Source: Stercorarius parasiticus
Taxonomy: Eukaryota; Chordata; Aves; Charadriiformes; Stercorariidae
Reading direction: 5' to 3'
Assembly (NCBI GenBank): GCA_013396915.1
Contig: VWZL01005037.1
Location: forward strand, 1,638,230-1,702,229
Length of the DNA stretch: 64,000 bases
In this document: positions 1 to 10,398 of the stretch, piece after piece
Position numbering within the stretch: position 1 is the first letter of the stretch
Layout of the letters: the number at the start of each line of letters is the position of its first letter
The notes under the pieces: generated by a model
The model's input: only the letters and a program-made list of their open reading frames with translations
What the model was told of the DNA's origin: nothing
The model's database searches: none
Made by a program: the position numbers and the translations under genes

Positions 1-1164
1 AAGGGGAAACACTTAAACGCCAGGAAGACCGCAATGACCGTTTACCCCCAAGTCCATCTCTTCTTCTCAAAGAGGAATAAAACCATTCCTCAAAATAGCA
101 TTTAAAAGAAAGTTTTTGTCTAAAAAACTGAAATACCCTTGACACGCTTCAGAGGCAACTTATTTCAGAACTTAACTTGTTTAACAACCAGAAACTGGAT
201 CTAGTAGGACTTCAACAACAAGGTCTACAAATCCCCTGGCACCACATACCTTTTCCATGTGTAAATAGCTATTCAGAACAAGTCAGTCACCTCTCAGCAG
301 TTTCTTCAATAAGGAGCTGGACATACGCAACTTAAACCACATATTACCTTGTTTTTCCAAAACATGGATCATATTTATGGCTTGTTCTGAGCTGTCTAGT
401 ATTTCCATATCTTCTGAAATACGAACAACAGAACTGGACACAGTATTCTAAAACCATACAAAACCAAGATCATATCTCTGCCTCTATGCTGATGCCGTCC
501 TTTTCACACAGCCAAAGATTAGCAACTGCATTTTTTCTACAGCACCGTGCTGAGAAATTACACTGACTGCAATGCATAATTTTCCTAATGCATTCCAAGA
601 GTGTTTATTACTTTTCTTTTAAAATCTCTCATCTATATGTACAATCCATACTTGCCTGAATCCAAATGTAATTTGTTAGACTGTAACCATTTAAACAAAT
701 AATTCAGATCAGTATTACTAACCTTTCCTTTTCATTAATTCAATGCTTTTAATGACCTAAATGATTAGGTTTTTTATCAACTTCCAGCTCTACAAATGAT
801 TTTATCATCAACTACATAGTTGCTAAGATTACAGTGTTTGACCAAACATCTTCCCTAGAAAGCACACCTTTCCCTTAACAGTGGGCAGAAGTATAAACAA
901 ATGTTCACGTCAGTGAGCTCATTATCATCCAACGTATGTATGCTATATCAATCCCCCAAATTGCACATCTCTCAAAAACCTACAGTCCAAGAAAAATTAC
1001 CTTCCATGAAACCATATCAACTGGCACCAATTTCACCTTTTATTCTCTTGTCTGCGCTAACAGAACTGCAAATTAGCAGCTCTTCTTCCACAGGCATGAT
1101 GCTTAACTTGGATGTTGTAGTTTTGGGGTGCTTTTTTTTTTTTTTTGCTTTTTAAGATTTGGAA

Positions 1165-1335
1165 CTAAATTGGCAATTTCCCAATCATTTGGAACATTTT
1201 CCACTTTACAAGATCAATGAATAGTAAATACTGGATTAGGGTGCTTTCTTCATCTAGCTTCTTCGAGAAGTTTTGGCTATAAATCATCCAGGACTACCGA
1301 TTCTGATTTAGCAGATGCTGCCTCTTTTGCCACAA
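1165..1335 (-). mobile_element. Ancient CR1/L3-type non-LTR retrotransposon fossil (reverse transcriptase part)
   Basis: Conceptual reading of the minus strand gives broken but recognisable reverse-transcriptase pieces: PKLLEEA, NPVFTI, then VPNDWEIANLVPNL. These match the usual CR1/L3 order of a 'PKLLKELA' helix followed by 'VPxDWkxANVxPIFKK'. Stops and frame changes interrupt it, so it is long dead. It is far more diverged than the three CR1 copies elsewhere in the window. Confidence 0.55.
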
Positions 1336-1732
1336 ATGTTCCTACAGAACAGAGGCACCTTCATTTCTGTTTCTGTTCAGAACTGTCATTTGTATTTTGC
1401 AGTAGGATTTTATTCTTCTTCTTGGTAGCATAAAGAATGCTACACTATTTTTTTTTCTTTTCGCCATTGGGATTTCATAATTTTCTTGGACTTGCTTATT
1501 CCTGTGGCTCATGAACCCTTCCGTTCCTGTTGTTGTTGTTAATACATGCACATGTGTGCACACACACAAAAAAGAAAAAAAAGTGATCAATGTTTATTCT
1601 AGTGTATTGCTAAGAGAGTAATACAAAGTTGTGAACAGAAGTTAAAAAAAAAAAGTATTACATGTTAACATGTACATTTTGGGGTAGTAAAGGAAAGTCT
1701 GTTTTCATTTTGTTTCACTAGATTACCAAATT

Positions 1733-1790
1733 AAAAAAAAAAAAAAAAGAAGAAAAAGGGGGGGGACGGGGACGGACGGGACGCGGGGAG
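1733..1790. repeat. Poly(A) run followed by G-rich low-complexity tract
   Basis: An A run is followed by AGAAGAAAAA, a run of eight G (1758-1765), and GGGG, GGG and GGGG runs separated by short AC-containing loops up to 1788. This satisfies the four-G-run quadruplex pattern. On the MIGA1-sense strand it is a long pyrimidine tract. Confidence 0.8.
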
Positions 1791-3432
1791 AAATAAACCC
1801 ATAAGACAGCCTCTAGGATTCTCGCAAACGTACTTTTCTGTCTCTCCTAGGAAAGTTACCAAAAAACTGTCAATCTCAAAAACATCCTACTTCAAACATT
1901 CATACACTACACTCAGTGTCATATCCTACAGAAAAGTAAATTATCTAAGAAATGTTGAGTGATGAAATGTTTTTATATCGAATATTGAACAAAAACAATC
2001 CCCTGTATCAGATCTTGCAAGCACCACAGTGCTTGGAAGTAGATGATGTTACTCTGTTTGCGTTCTAAAACGTTCTGAAAAAATGAAGCATTTTTAATAT
2101 TTTACTTGCTCTTCAAGCCACAAATTCAAGATAATGATGAAAAAGAAGCCCCAAACCCTCAACAGTGAAAACACTATTTACTAAAGCACTTCATTACTTG
2201 TTTGCCTCACTCATCTGGGCCAGCACAAAAAAAATTCATAATAAAAGTAACAGACATCTAGTCAAGAGATCACAAATTATTTCTACAAAGAACATTTGAA
2301 AGGAATTAAATTCTCAGAACATTCTTGGTAAACAAGAATTCAGTTATCACATCTAAAAAAATAAAATAGCAATTTAAAATACTTCCAGGGTAACCAAGTA
2401 AAACAACAGCTAAACACATTGAACATCACATCGAGTCCTTTGAATACCATTACATTCATTTTGCCTGAAGACAGAATTTCTGTCTTCTAATTTAATAATG
2501 GATATACAACACAACTTTATTTAGAGCTTAGGGTTTCAGACACCAAAATACAACATTAACAGGTGTACGCAGACACGTCAGAAAGCCAACTCTGACCTAA
2601 ATTTAATTCCCACCTTACTCAGAGCTGTATTTAGTAGTTGTAGGATGACATGAGGGCTAAGAGATGAGCATACTGCCACCTCGTGCCAGTCGAGCTGAAG
2701 CCTAACAAACAAGACTCAAACTAATCCCAGAACATGTTCTGCCTTTAAAGTCTGACAGTTATTTGAGATCAGATGCTTGATCATGAATTATGAAAGAGCA
2801 TAATACTATCAGTCTTCAAAAATCTTAAGCCAGTTCTTTAAATAATCAAACTAGCTGTACCTAATCAGCATGTCTGGCAGCAACTACTCATTATATTTGC
2901 CATTTTAACATCCTGGTTTTTGTCACTATGATAAATTTCAATCACCAGGGATAAGAGCTTTGGTAAGGGATATGTATTTCAGACTAAGTCTTTCTGGTTT
3001 GGTTTTGGATTTTGTAAAAAGTTAGGACACATCAAAAAATCAAAAGTACACGCATACGCGGTTTGACAGTTCAAAAGACACATAAAACTTCTTTTGAAAC
3101 ACTCTAATAATACACCCACACTATAAAAAGGGTCATATTCTTACTACATAAATATTTAAATACCCAAGTCAACATAAACGTTAGAAACTTCAGAAGTATT
3201 GTGAAAATTCTCAAGTACGCTGATAAGCCACAAAAAAATATTTTCCTCTCAGTCCATTCTTATCTACAATACAAGCACTACATCCAACATTACATAATAA
3301 TGTAAAGAACGTGGTATTTTTTCTGTTTATTTACTGATATATATAATTCTGCTCAGTGGATATTTCACTGACTTCTCCCCCACCTCCAAGTCATTATTAC
3401 GAGCAATAAAAATGTAAAATAGGAGTACTCAC

Positions 3433-3556
3433 CAATATCATTAGCTAGAGAAGCAGGATCAGAGGCCCCAAGGGTGGCTTCAAACTCCTCCTGAAGACGG
3501 TAAGCTCTTTGAAGAAGGGATTCAAGCTTATGAATGAATTCAGCACTAATGATATC
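3433..3556 (-). CDS. MIGA1: MIGA1 exon 7 (last exon inside the window)
   Basis: The acceptor CTTCTTGCAG is strong and the donor is GTGAGT. It encodes [20 protein letters not shown], then [20 protein letters not shown]. It ends in phase 1, so the next exon must begin with two bases of an Asp or Gly codon. I found no such exon in 1-3432. Confidence 0.92.
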
Positions 3557-6500
3557 CTGCAAGAAGACAGACGTTAGAAGATTTTCTATTTGTTTACAAG
3601 CTGTAAGATTCTTTTGTAAAATCTAAGAATATTAAGCCTTCAAAGAGCAAACCGTGCCACGTTAATTTCCTACAAAGCGCACAAGGACACTGTCAGATGA
3701 GTACTTAAACATCCAAAATACACACACTTTCCTGAACATACGCGTATTTTATTTAGTGTAATAAAATCTAAATTTTAAAATACTTTAAAATTATCTGTGA
3801 TGTTTACTGCACTGGAAGTAATGAAAGCCACACAAGTATGTGTTTATTTCAAAATATTTTTAGAATTTAGTTCATAGGAACAAAGGAATACAAATAAAGT
3901 TTAAGCACATTATTTGTGAATATTCATAAACTGATCATCTTTCCCAAGACCTTTATCTTTGCTAAGCAGATATCCTCTCACAGTCATAAAAGAAACAGAC
4001 GACCCAAGAGATTTTGTGCAGAGAACTAGTATGCTTGGTAGCTTGATAATACCATCCAGAAGCAAACATTGATGTAACAGCAATTGCCAAAAAATAAATA
4101 ACACTAATTCCCTCCCTTCACCCTCCTCCAAACAGTAGATTATAGATTGAATATACTCACTTCTACACTTTCTTCTGCAATTGCATCTCCTGCTCCCAGC
4201 TTAATGGAACCACAACTTGCTTCATCTTCAACTTGCCTGTTACGGAAAGTTAGTGCCTGCTCCCATCGGCGCAGCGCTTCTTCGAAAAGCTCCATACCTA
4301 GGGGAGATCAGGAATACCCGATACACATAGTTTCCATACGCGTTCACATTATTAGAGTCACGGGAAACTATGTAGGTAATAAGCATGATTATAGCAGAGA
4401 TGCTACAGCAATTCCCAGTCTAAAAAATAATAAATAAATCAATCTGTCTTTTTAATAAGATAAAAAAGTTCACAATTTGATCACAATGTTCAATGTATGT
4501 CTTCCTATTTACTTTTAAAAATATTTTTATGGATTACTACTACAAATAGAGGATAAAAACAATACGTATTTTGAAAAACTAACTCTAGATCAAGTAAGAT
4601 TTCATTATTTTATGGAAACGTTCTTAGACACATGCCAACAGGACGCTGTGAAAGAACACCACAATAATATTTTGTGTCACTTTGCCACGAAAACAAGAAA
4701 TTACTTACATTCATTGTTGGTAGATGCTGAATATTCTTATTGTAACTTACCCATCAAATATAAATTTTCGGGTGTGGTCACTGGAATATTGACAAGCTTA
4801 ATATCATCTTCATCTGCTTTATCCCAGGAATTAGAATTGGCACAAGCACAACTGTGACAAGAGGTGGCACTCTGAACCTTAAAAAAATAAACAAATTTTG
4901 AAGCGCTGTTATATAGAGTATTCTTAAAACTACATTCCTGGCAGAGTACGTTACATCCATGCTATCTGCCTAGAAACTGCTTTTACTATGTAGTAAACAC
5001 AATGGCCTTCTCAGCATCTCTAGCCTTCTGCATAGCTTGTTCAGGAAAGCTGTTTCAGCTCAGTGAAACCATTAGGTGCACATTCTGTGCAAGTTAACAG
5101 ACATTCAAGAGCCTTAAAACACTTTTACTTACCGAGGCCAGGCTTTGAACTGAACCAGAGTATTTACTGAAAAGTCCTCCATTTGCATAGATACAAGACT
5201 GAGATCCTTTTTCCTTGGCAGAGCTCAGAGAAAGAGTCAAGTTTTGCCGACTACTGGAACAACTAGAACCTAAAAGATACACTGATTTTAAATCTGCTGA
5301 AAACTCAAAACACTGTATCTTTTGCTAGTAAGATCTATCAAGAATTGAATTTACTTTTTTCAATAAAATCCATTTTAGAAGCAAACAACAATTATTCTTT
5401 AATTTATAGTTCTACATGAGAAACTACAAATTGGAATAGCCTATGTCTATAATAATAACGACGTATTTGAGCACAATTATTTTCCTGCTCTATAAAGCAT
5501 TAAAACTGCTTTTCTCAGTATTGAGATATGTCCACAAGAATGGCAAACCCCCTATTGATAAAAAAAGTTTTAATACAAGTTCATGATTAAAACTTCAACT
5601 TTGAGAACAAGACCAGCTTATTTATGAGACATTGTAATTTTGTTCCTAATTTGCACAATTTCTACTTTAACAATTCAATACTCAGCATTAAAGGAAAATA
5701 GTTTGGTTTACTACTACACACTGTTACGCACACCCATCCCCTCACACCCTTTTTCCTCCCCTCCAAGAAAACAAAAAAACCCTGGGGTTTCCTTCATGTA
5801 CCTTTTTCTGATGCAGCTGCTTTGGTACACTCTAATACTAGATGACTTGGTTCCCATGGTGGCACTTTCTTGTTTTTCTTTCCACGTCTTCTTTTAAAGT
5901 GATGGGCCAGAAAAATAACAGATATCGCACTCACTGCTGTTACCGTGAAAAGCTTCTTTAACCCAGGAGAAAGCTTTATCTGAAAATAAAAGAATGTGAC
6001 TTTATGGGAAATATACACTCCTTCACTCCCACCTTTCCTCCTATCCTCCTTTTGGTGTGTTCAACCTAGGCTACAGCCTGTCTGAGGGAGATAAGAGATT
6101 TTTTTTTTGTAATTTCTTTTTAATGCCAGGACAACACAGGGCTTCAATTAATTCCCTAACAGCAAAAGAATACTGAGAAGAAACTCAGCCTTCACAACTA
6201 GACTATTTTCTTGCACTGTGAAAGAGCAGAGGATGCAAAAGCTAACATTTGCATGGTTTTTCAATTTGGGAAGAACACGTATTAAAACGTATTTCTCTAA
6301 ATAAACCATCTTTTTTTAATTTTTACATTTTATTTTGGATACAGATCAGCCATAGGTTTACAGCCATTTAAGTTAGCAAATAAGAACCACGTATACAAGC
6401 AACTGCAACGAAAAACCATTAACAAAGTTTATAAAATTCAAAGTGACAATATATACAAAGAAGAAGGAGCCATTTAACTGGAAACTGGAGTCCACATTCA

Positions 6501-9126
6501 CAAAATCTTAAGGAAATCTATGCTGCTTGAAAAACAGACTGCTGGGAGAAAACTCAATCTGCAATCCATGGGGCTAATATGGTGTTTCTGAAACATGTTT
6601 CCTCATAGGAGAGAGCGCTGGTCACACAGTGTACCACCGCACTCTGGCAGTCCCTGGTTGCTGTGGAGTTGGCTAATATTATCGGAGTTGTGTAATCTAA
6701 AGAAGCATTAAAGGCTTTGCTCTGCCTTGAGTTTGCAATCAACAAGTCAAACACCTTTGACTTGAGAACCCTGTCCTTAGTGGTACTGTATCTTGACCAA
6801 GACTGAAAACCTAACACTGTACTCTGTGAGGAAAAAGAAATCCCCGAAACACAGCACAAACACATACTTACAAAATATTATTATATTTCACAGGAAAGAG
6901 TTAATAATGAAATAACTGAGATTAAAACCTCGAAGATCACAGAATTAAATGCTGGAACTAAAGTTTCAAAGAACTGTAAGTGGATTTTTTTAAATTTGTC
7001 TGTGCGTAGAAACATCATCATAAATAAATTAACAGTGAAATGAAAGCCTCTAAGACGTTAGGAGCTGCACATAATGAAGTTGCATGCGGTATTTAAAAAG
7101 GATATGAATACACTGCAATGTAAAACAGAAACCAGTGATCTTGCAGTGAAAATTTTAAAGCATTCTAAATACAGAAAAACTGTGAAAATAATCAGATGCA
7201 GCTAAGACTGAGAATATGCCATTCTGGTTTTATATGCAATAAAACTTTGAAAAGCATTTATATACAAATATGAAAAATTACGTAGCTTTTGCTTACAAGA
7301 ATTTAATTGAGTAAAAATAAAATACAGTCATATTCATGACATGGGTTTTAAAAGCAGAATTTTCTTAGGATCTGCTAATACCTATTTTAAAAAATAAATA
7401 ATTATTGGCATTCCTAATTATAATTTTTTTTTCCTTTTAGTTATCCTTGTCAATGATTCAGCATACACAGAACGGAAAAAATCTACTGGACCATATTTTG
7501 TACAGCCAACTAGAAACTCTTTTTTTTTTTTTCTCCTGTGTATTATGGCACCAGAATATGGCTCACTCTTCAAGAAATTTATTCTCTGAGGGATACAACT
7601 GAAGCCTTAACATTTTCTCAAGTAATTCTGACTTATTTCACTCTATCATTTATCACATATGTAGTTATAGGCAACTAACACCTCTCTTCTCTGAATCTCT
7701 ACAACAGAATTACAGCTCCTCCTCCCTGTCTTTGACATGAAGGTGCTCTAGGGACAAATCTTATGAATCCCTGCAGACAAGGAGTATCAGCTTTACAATG
7801 CTTACAGCTTTTGACAACCTGAAAACTAAGATCATAATGTACTCTTTGCCCAGATTTGACTGACTGCTATCCATGTTGCTACAGCAAAAACTAACCTATA
7901 ATATTAATGAAAGAAAATAAAAATAAATCACTCCAGGGACACTTGTAAAAGGAAAAATTGTGATTAATAGAGCCTTAGATTTTCTTCTAAGATTATTTTT
8001 CTATAACTAAAACAAATGAACAAAATCAGCAAAAAGAACTGAACTGGTTTAAAAAACAGCCTGCTTTTAAAGAATCACTGCCTTGTTTTAGTCACGCACC
8101 GCTTAAACTAGAACAAGGATTTTTGATTTACATTAATGAATTACCATCCAGATTAATCTGGTGAGTGGTATCAGCAATCTAGAAAGTATTTCAGACCACA
8201 CTCAATACTATGATTCAGAATTTAGTGACAGTTATATTTATTTTTAAATAACTAAAAAAGTCTACAACAAAACAACTTGAAGATTTTGATATTTGATTTG
8301 ATGAGAATTATTGTGCTGTTGCAAAATGAAGACATACAGACATTGCAGATAAAGCAATCTCTTCAGTCAGATGTACGATGACGCACTAAGTGTTTATTAG
8401 CAGAAAAAGACAAAAAAATGCTTATTTTAGTTCAGTGTTCTAAATAAACTAAAAATCAAGGTATTCTGTACAATTCTGTAGAGCTACCAAGCTGGTGAGG
8501 GGTCTGGAGACCAAGTCGTATGAGGAGAGGCTGAGGGAACTGGGCATGTTTAGTTTGGAGAAGAGGAGGCTGAGGGGAGACCTCATTGCCCTCTACAACT
8601 ACCTGAAAGGAGGTTGCAGAGAGGTGGGTGTTGGCCTCTTCTCCCAGGTGAATAATGACAGGACCAGAGGAAATGGGCTGAAGTTGCGGCAGGGGAGGTT
8701 TAGATTAGATATTAGGAAGAATTACTTTACTGAAAGAGTGGTCAGGCACTGGAACAGCCTGCCCAGGGAGGTGGTTGAGTCACCATCCCTAGAGGTATTT
8801 AAGAAACGTGTAGATTTGGCACTTCAGGGCATGCTCTAGTGACAGAGATTGTAGGGGGTTTTTTTTGTGTGTGTATGGTTGGACTCTATGATCTCAAAGG
8901 TCCTTTCCAACCATGAAGATTCTATGAAATGTAATTCATATTAATCTCAGGAGAGAGAATACAACATTGTAATTAAACTTCTAAATGCGTATCAAAAGTG
9001 ACAATATTTAGACAATGTGTATATTACCTGGTTAAGAGAATAATACCAAGAAAGGGGAAGATGAAATACCCGTAAAGCTACTGTCTTCAGAGAAAATCGT
9101 GTCTCAGTAACAGCTTCTTCTGACAT
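3433..9126 (-). CDS. MIGA1: MIGA1 (mitoguardin 1), 5' part, 6 coding exons, continues past left edge
   Basis: Mitoguardin 1 is an outer mitochondrial membrane protein that promotes mitochondrial fusion with MIGA2 and mitoPLD (family knowledge). Coding exons on the minus strand: 9126-9028, 5979-5802, 5269-5133, 4877-4751, 4297-4161, 3556-3433. Each has GT/AG borders, and phases 0,1,0,1,0,1 join into 267 residues plus one base. The start reads [16 protein letters not shown] hydrophobic segment at about residues 43-61 ([17 protein letters not shown]) followed by [10 protein letters not shown] fits a membrane anchor with a basic flank. Next come a Ser-rich stretch ([16 protein letters not shown]), [25 protein letters not shown] and a helical [19 protein letters not shown] segment. 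The human protein is about 630 residues, so a bit under half is here. The ATG at 9126 is preferred because, after splicing to the exon ending at 10098, the upstream frame reaches a TAG at 10153-10155 with no in-frame ATG. Human MIGA1 has a longer annotated N-terminus, so a non-AUG start cannot be excluded. Confidence 0.93.
4161..4297 (-). CDS. MIGA1: MIGA1 exon 6
   Basis: It encodes [19 protein letters not shown], then [19 protein letters not shown] and IAEESVE. The first part looks like an amphipathic TPR-like helix. Donor GTGAGT, 137 nt, phase 1 to 0. Confidence 0.92.
4751..4877 (-). CDS. MIGA1: MIGA1 exon 5
   Basis: The acceptor TTTTTAAG and donor GTAAGT enclose [18 protein letters not shown], then [20 protein letters not shown] and LYLMG. 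The SCHSCAC cluster and the DEDD acidic stretch are as recalled in human MIGA1. Phase 0 to 1. Confidence 0.93.
5133..5269 (-). CDS. MIGA1: MIGA1 exon 4 (serine-rich)
   Basis: It reads [19 protein letters not shown], then a [19 protein letters not shown] stretch close to the human protein. Donor GTAAGT, 137 nt, phase 1 to 0. It is rich in Ser and Asn and probably disordered, as in the family. Confidence 0.92.
5802..5979 (-). CDS. MIGA1: MIGA1 exon 3 (membrane anchor)
   Basis: The acceptor is TTTATTTTCAG and the donor is GTACAT. It begins [11 protein letters not shown] and holds the hydrophobic anchor [16 protein letters not shown], then a basic [10 protein letters not shown] run and [21 protein letters not shown]. 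Length 178 nt, phase 0 to 1. Confidence 0.92.
6329..6334 (-). promoter_or_regulatory. Possible poly(A) signal AATAAA in MIGA1 intron 2
   Basis: TTTATT on the plus strand is AATAAA on the minus strand, about 220 bases past the stop of the exon-like frame at 6554-6823. This hexamer is common in AT-rich introns, so it has meaning only together with that frame. Confidence 0.3.
6554..6823 (-). other. Exon-like open frame in MIGA1 intron 2 (possible alternative last exon)
   Basis: A good acceptor on the minus strand (TTTCTTTTTCCTCACAG) precedes 6823. From it, phase 0, which is the phase left by MIGA1 exon 2, runs open for 89 codons ([14 protein letters not shown]... to LAPWIAD) and stops at 6554. 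Base composition is less AT-rich than the flanks. I recognise no domain or homologue. It could be an alternative terminal exon, a decayed insert or chance. Confidence 0.3.
8488..8930 (+). mobile_element. CR1 LINE, 5'-truncated, 3' end
   Basis: Typical CR1 3' region on the plus strand: the frame at 8495-8839 carries [22 protein letters not shown] and later [15 protein letters not shown], the C-terminus of the CR1 ORF2 reverse transcriptase. The short 3' tail follows, with GGTCCTTTCCAACC and ending ATTCTATGA. The C-terminal frame is still open, so the copy is not very old. It lies in MIGA1 intron 2, antisense to that gene. A GT-rich run interrupts the tail near 8862-8874. Confidence 0.93.
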
Positions 9127-9146
9127 GGCTCCTTCTCTCCCATAAC
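9028..9146 (-). CDS. MIGA1: MIGA1 exon 2 (start codon exon)
   Basis: It codes for residues 1-33 from the ATG at 9126-9124, ending LSWYYSLNQ before donor GTAATA. Twenty bases of 5' UTR precede the ATG if the acceptor is at 9147/9148. Phase 0 at the end. Confidence 0.9.
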
Positions 9147-10232
9147 CTCATTAAGTGGAACTATCTTGAAAACAGTCACAGATGGTCTCTGGAATACTCT
9201 GTCAAACGAAGGATACATACTAAATTATGCAATAGAAGCCCAGAACACCTTTCTTCTGCAAGCTCGAGCCCCTTGCATAACAGGTATATGACTTGTTTGA
9301 TTGATGTTTCTGGACAGAGATAGGACTTGTGTTTAATGAGAAGACAGCAGATTTGCTGGCTCAGCTTAGGCCCCGTTCCTTCCAACTGCTCTGTGCAGAG
9401 ACCTGGATCTACAGAGGACTCAGTCTGCTTTTATCACTTATTATATTCTCTAAACCATATGTGGCAACAATCCTGTTTCAGCGAGAAGTACTGTTGGAAG
9501 AACATATTCCCCAGCTAAAAGAGTTAGAAGATTTCAGGGTAGCCAGAAAAAGTTTATCTCATTCACAGCTCCAATTTTGTTGCAGACACAAGATGAGGGA
9601 TAAATGCTATCACTTGAGGTAATCTCCCTCATTAGAAGGAACGTCCCCCTCACTCTCTGATGCTTAGCACAAGACAAAGCCCCCGACGCCTGACATCCAG
9701 GACTGTGTCAGGGAGAGAGGTGAGAGGAAAGGGCGGGCCCACAGGCCGCGGGAGCGCTCCGCTTTAACCACCGCCTCCTTCAGCCCCCTACAGGCGCTGC
9801 CTCAGGGCAGGAGCCTCTCCCTGCCGCGGGACACCGAGCGGTGCCTGGCCGGCCTGAGCAGGGCAGAGAACCCCGGGCCCCCTCGGGGGGAGAACCCACC
9901 TCCCCGCAGCCCTGCCGAGCCCTCCCCACGCACGCAGCCCCGCCGTGGCGGCCGGAGCCTTTGCGGCGCCTCAGGCGGGCGACGGGCAGAGCCGGGCTGC
10001 TGGCTCCGCACCCCCCTCGGCCCCCATCCCCGCCACTCCCTGGGCCAAGGCCGGGTCCTGCAACGTCTCGGCCCTGCTGTTTGTCGCCCTCGGTTACCTG
10101 CCGAGTCCCAGGACAGGCACCGCGGGCAGCTCCCTCCCTGCACCGGCTGCTGCTAGGAGACCAGCGGGGGAATCTGCTTCCGGGACAGCGAGAAGCGGCC
10201 GAGATCGGCTAGGAGACAGCCCCTGCCGCCGC

Positions 10233-10238
10233 CACGTG
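10233..10238. promoter_or_regulatory. E-box CACGTG
   Basis: Perfect CACGTG followed by AG, of the USF/MYC/TFE type, inside the CpG island between the MIGA1 donor and the YY1-like motifs. Confidence 0.45.
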
Positions 10239-10270
10239 AGAGTGACCCGCTCTGTTAGGAGTCTACGTCG

Positions 10271-10279
10271 GCCATCTTT
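10271..10279 (-). promoter_or_regulatory. YY1-like motif 1
   Basis: GCCATCTTT on plus, AAAGATGGC on minus: the YY1 core, 67 bases from the next copy measured between the ATC triplets. Its ATG opens a six-codon frame (MADVDS) on the minus strand at 10275-10255. Confidence 0.5.
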
Positions 10280-10334
10280 ACGCAGGGCAGCCTTCCTCGG
10301 CGGTCGGCCGGGCAAGATAGGGTGAGAGCCTGGC

Positions 10335-10346
10335 GCCGCCATCTTT
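10335..10346 (-). promoter_or_regulatory. YY1-like motif 2
   Basis: GCCGCCATCTTT on plus, AAAGATGGCGGC on minus: a full YY1 consensus. It sits in a repeated block, GGCGCCGCCATCTTTGT, shared with the copy 52 bases to the right. Confidence 0.6.
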
Positions 10347-10369
10347 GTGCGGGGCAACGCTCACGTGAG

Positions 10370-10379
10370 CGGTGGAGAC
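10370..10379. promoter_or_regulatory. Palindromic E-box CTCACGTGAG
   Basis: A ten-base palindrome containing TCACGTGA, the core bound by MiT/TFE and USF factors, placed between YY1-like motifs 2 and 3. Binding is inferred from sequence only. Confidence 0.5.
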
Positions 10380-10386
10380 GCTCGGC

Positions 10387-10398
10387 GCCGCCATCTTT
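10387..10398 (-). promoter_or_regulatory. YY1-like motif 3
   Basis: A second full GCCGCCATCTTT, with the same flanks (GGCGC before, GT then CGGGGC after) as motif 2. The shared flanks suggest a small local duplication. Confidence 0.6.

Larger units (their letters stand above)
1..3432 (-). other. MIGA1 intron (partial), no exon seen
   Basis: AT-rich sequence after the last MIGA1 exon in the window. I looked on the minus strand for the next coding segment of the family and found none. It holds an old LINE reverse-transcriptase fossil near 1165-1335, a poly(T) run at about 1132-1146, a poly(A) run at about 1733-1748 and an adjacent G-rich tract. Confidence 0.75.

Noticed and set aside
1650..1745. 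Possible next MIGA1 exon after the long pyrimidine tract on the minus strand
   Set aside because: The sequence after the TCTAG has no frame resembling MIGA1 and carries stops early in the required phase.
10098..10143. MIGA1 start codon at 10143
   Set aside because: The codon there is GTG, not ATG, so it was not used as the start; the ATG at 9126 was preferred.
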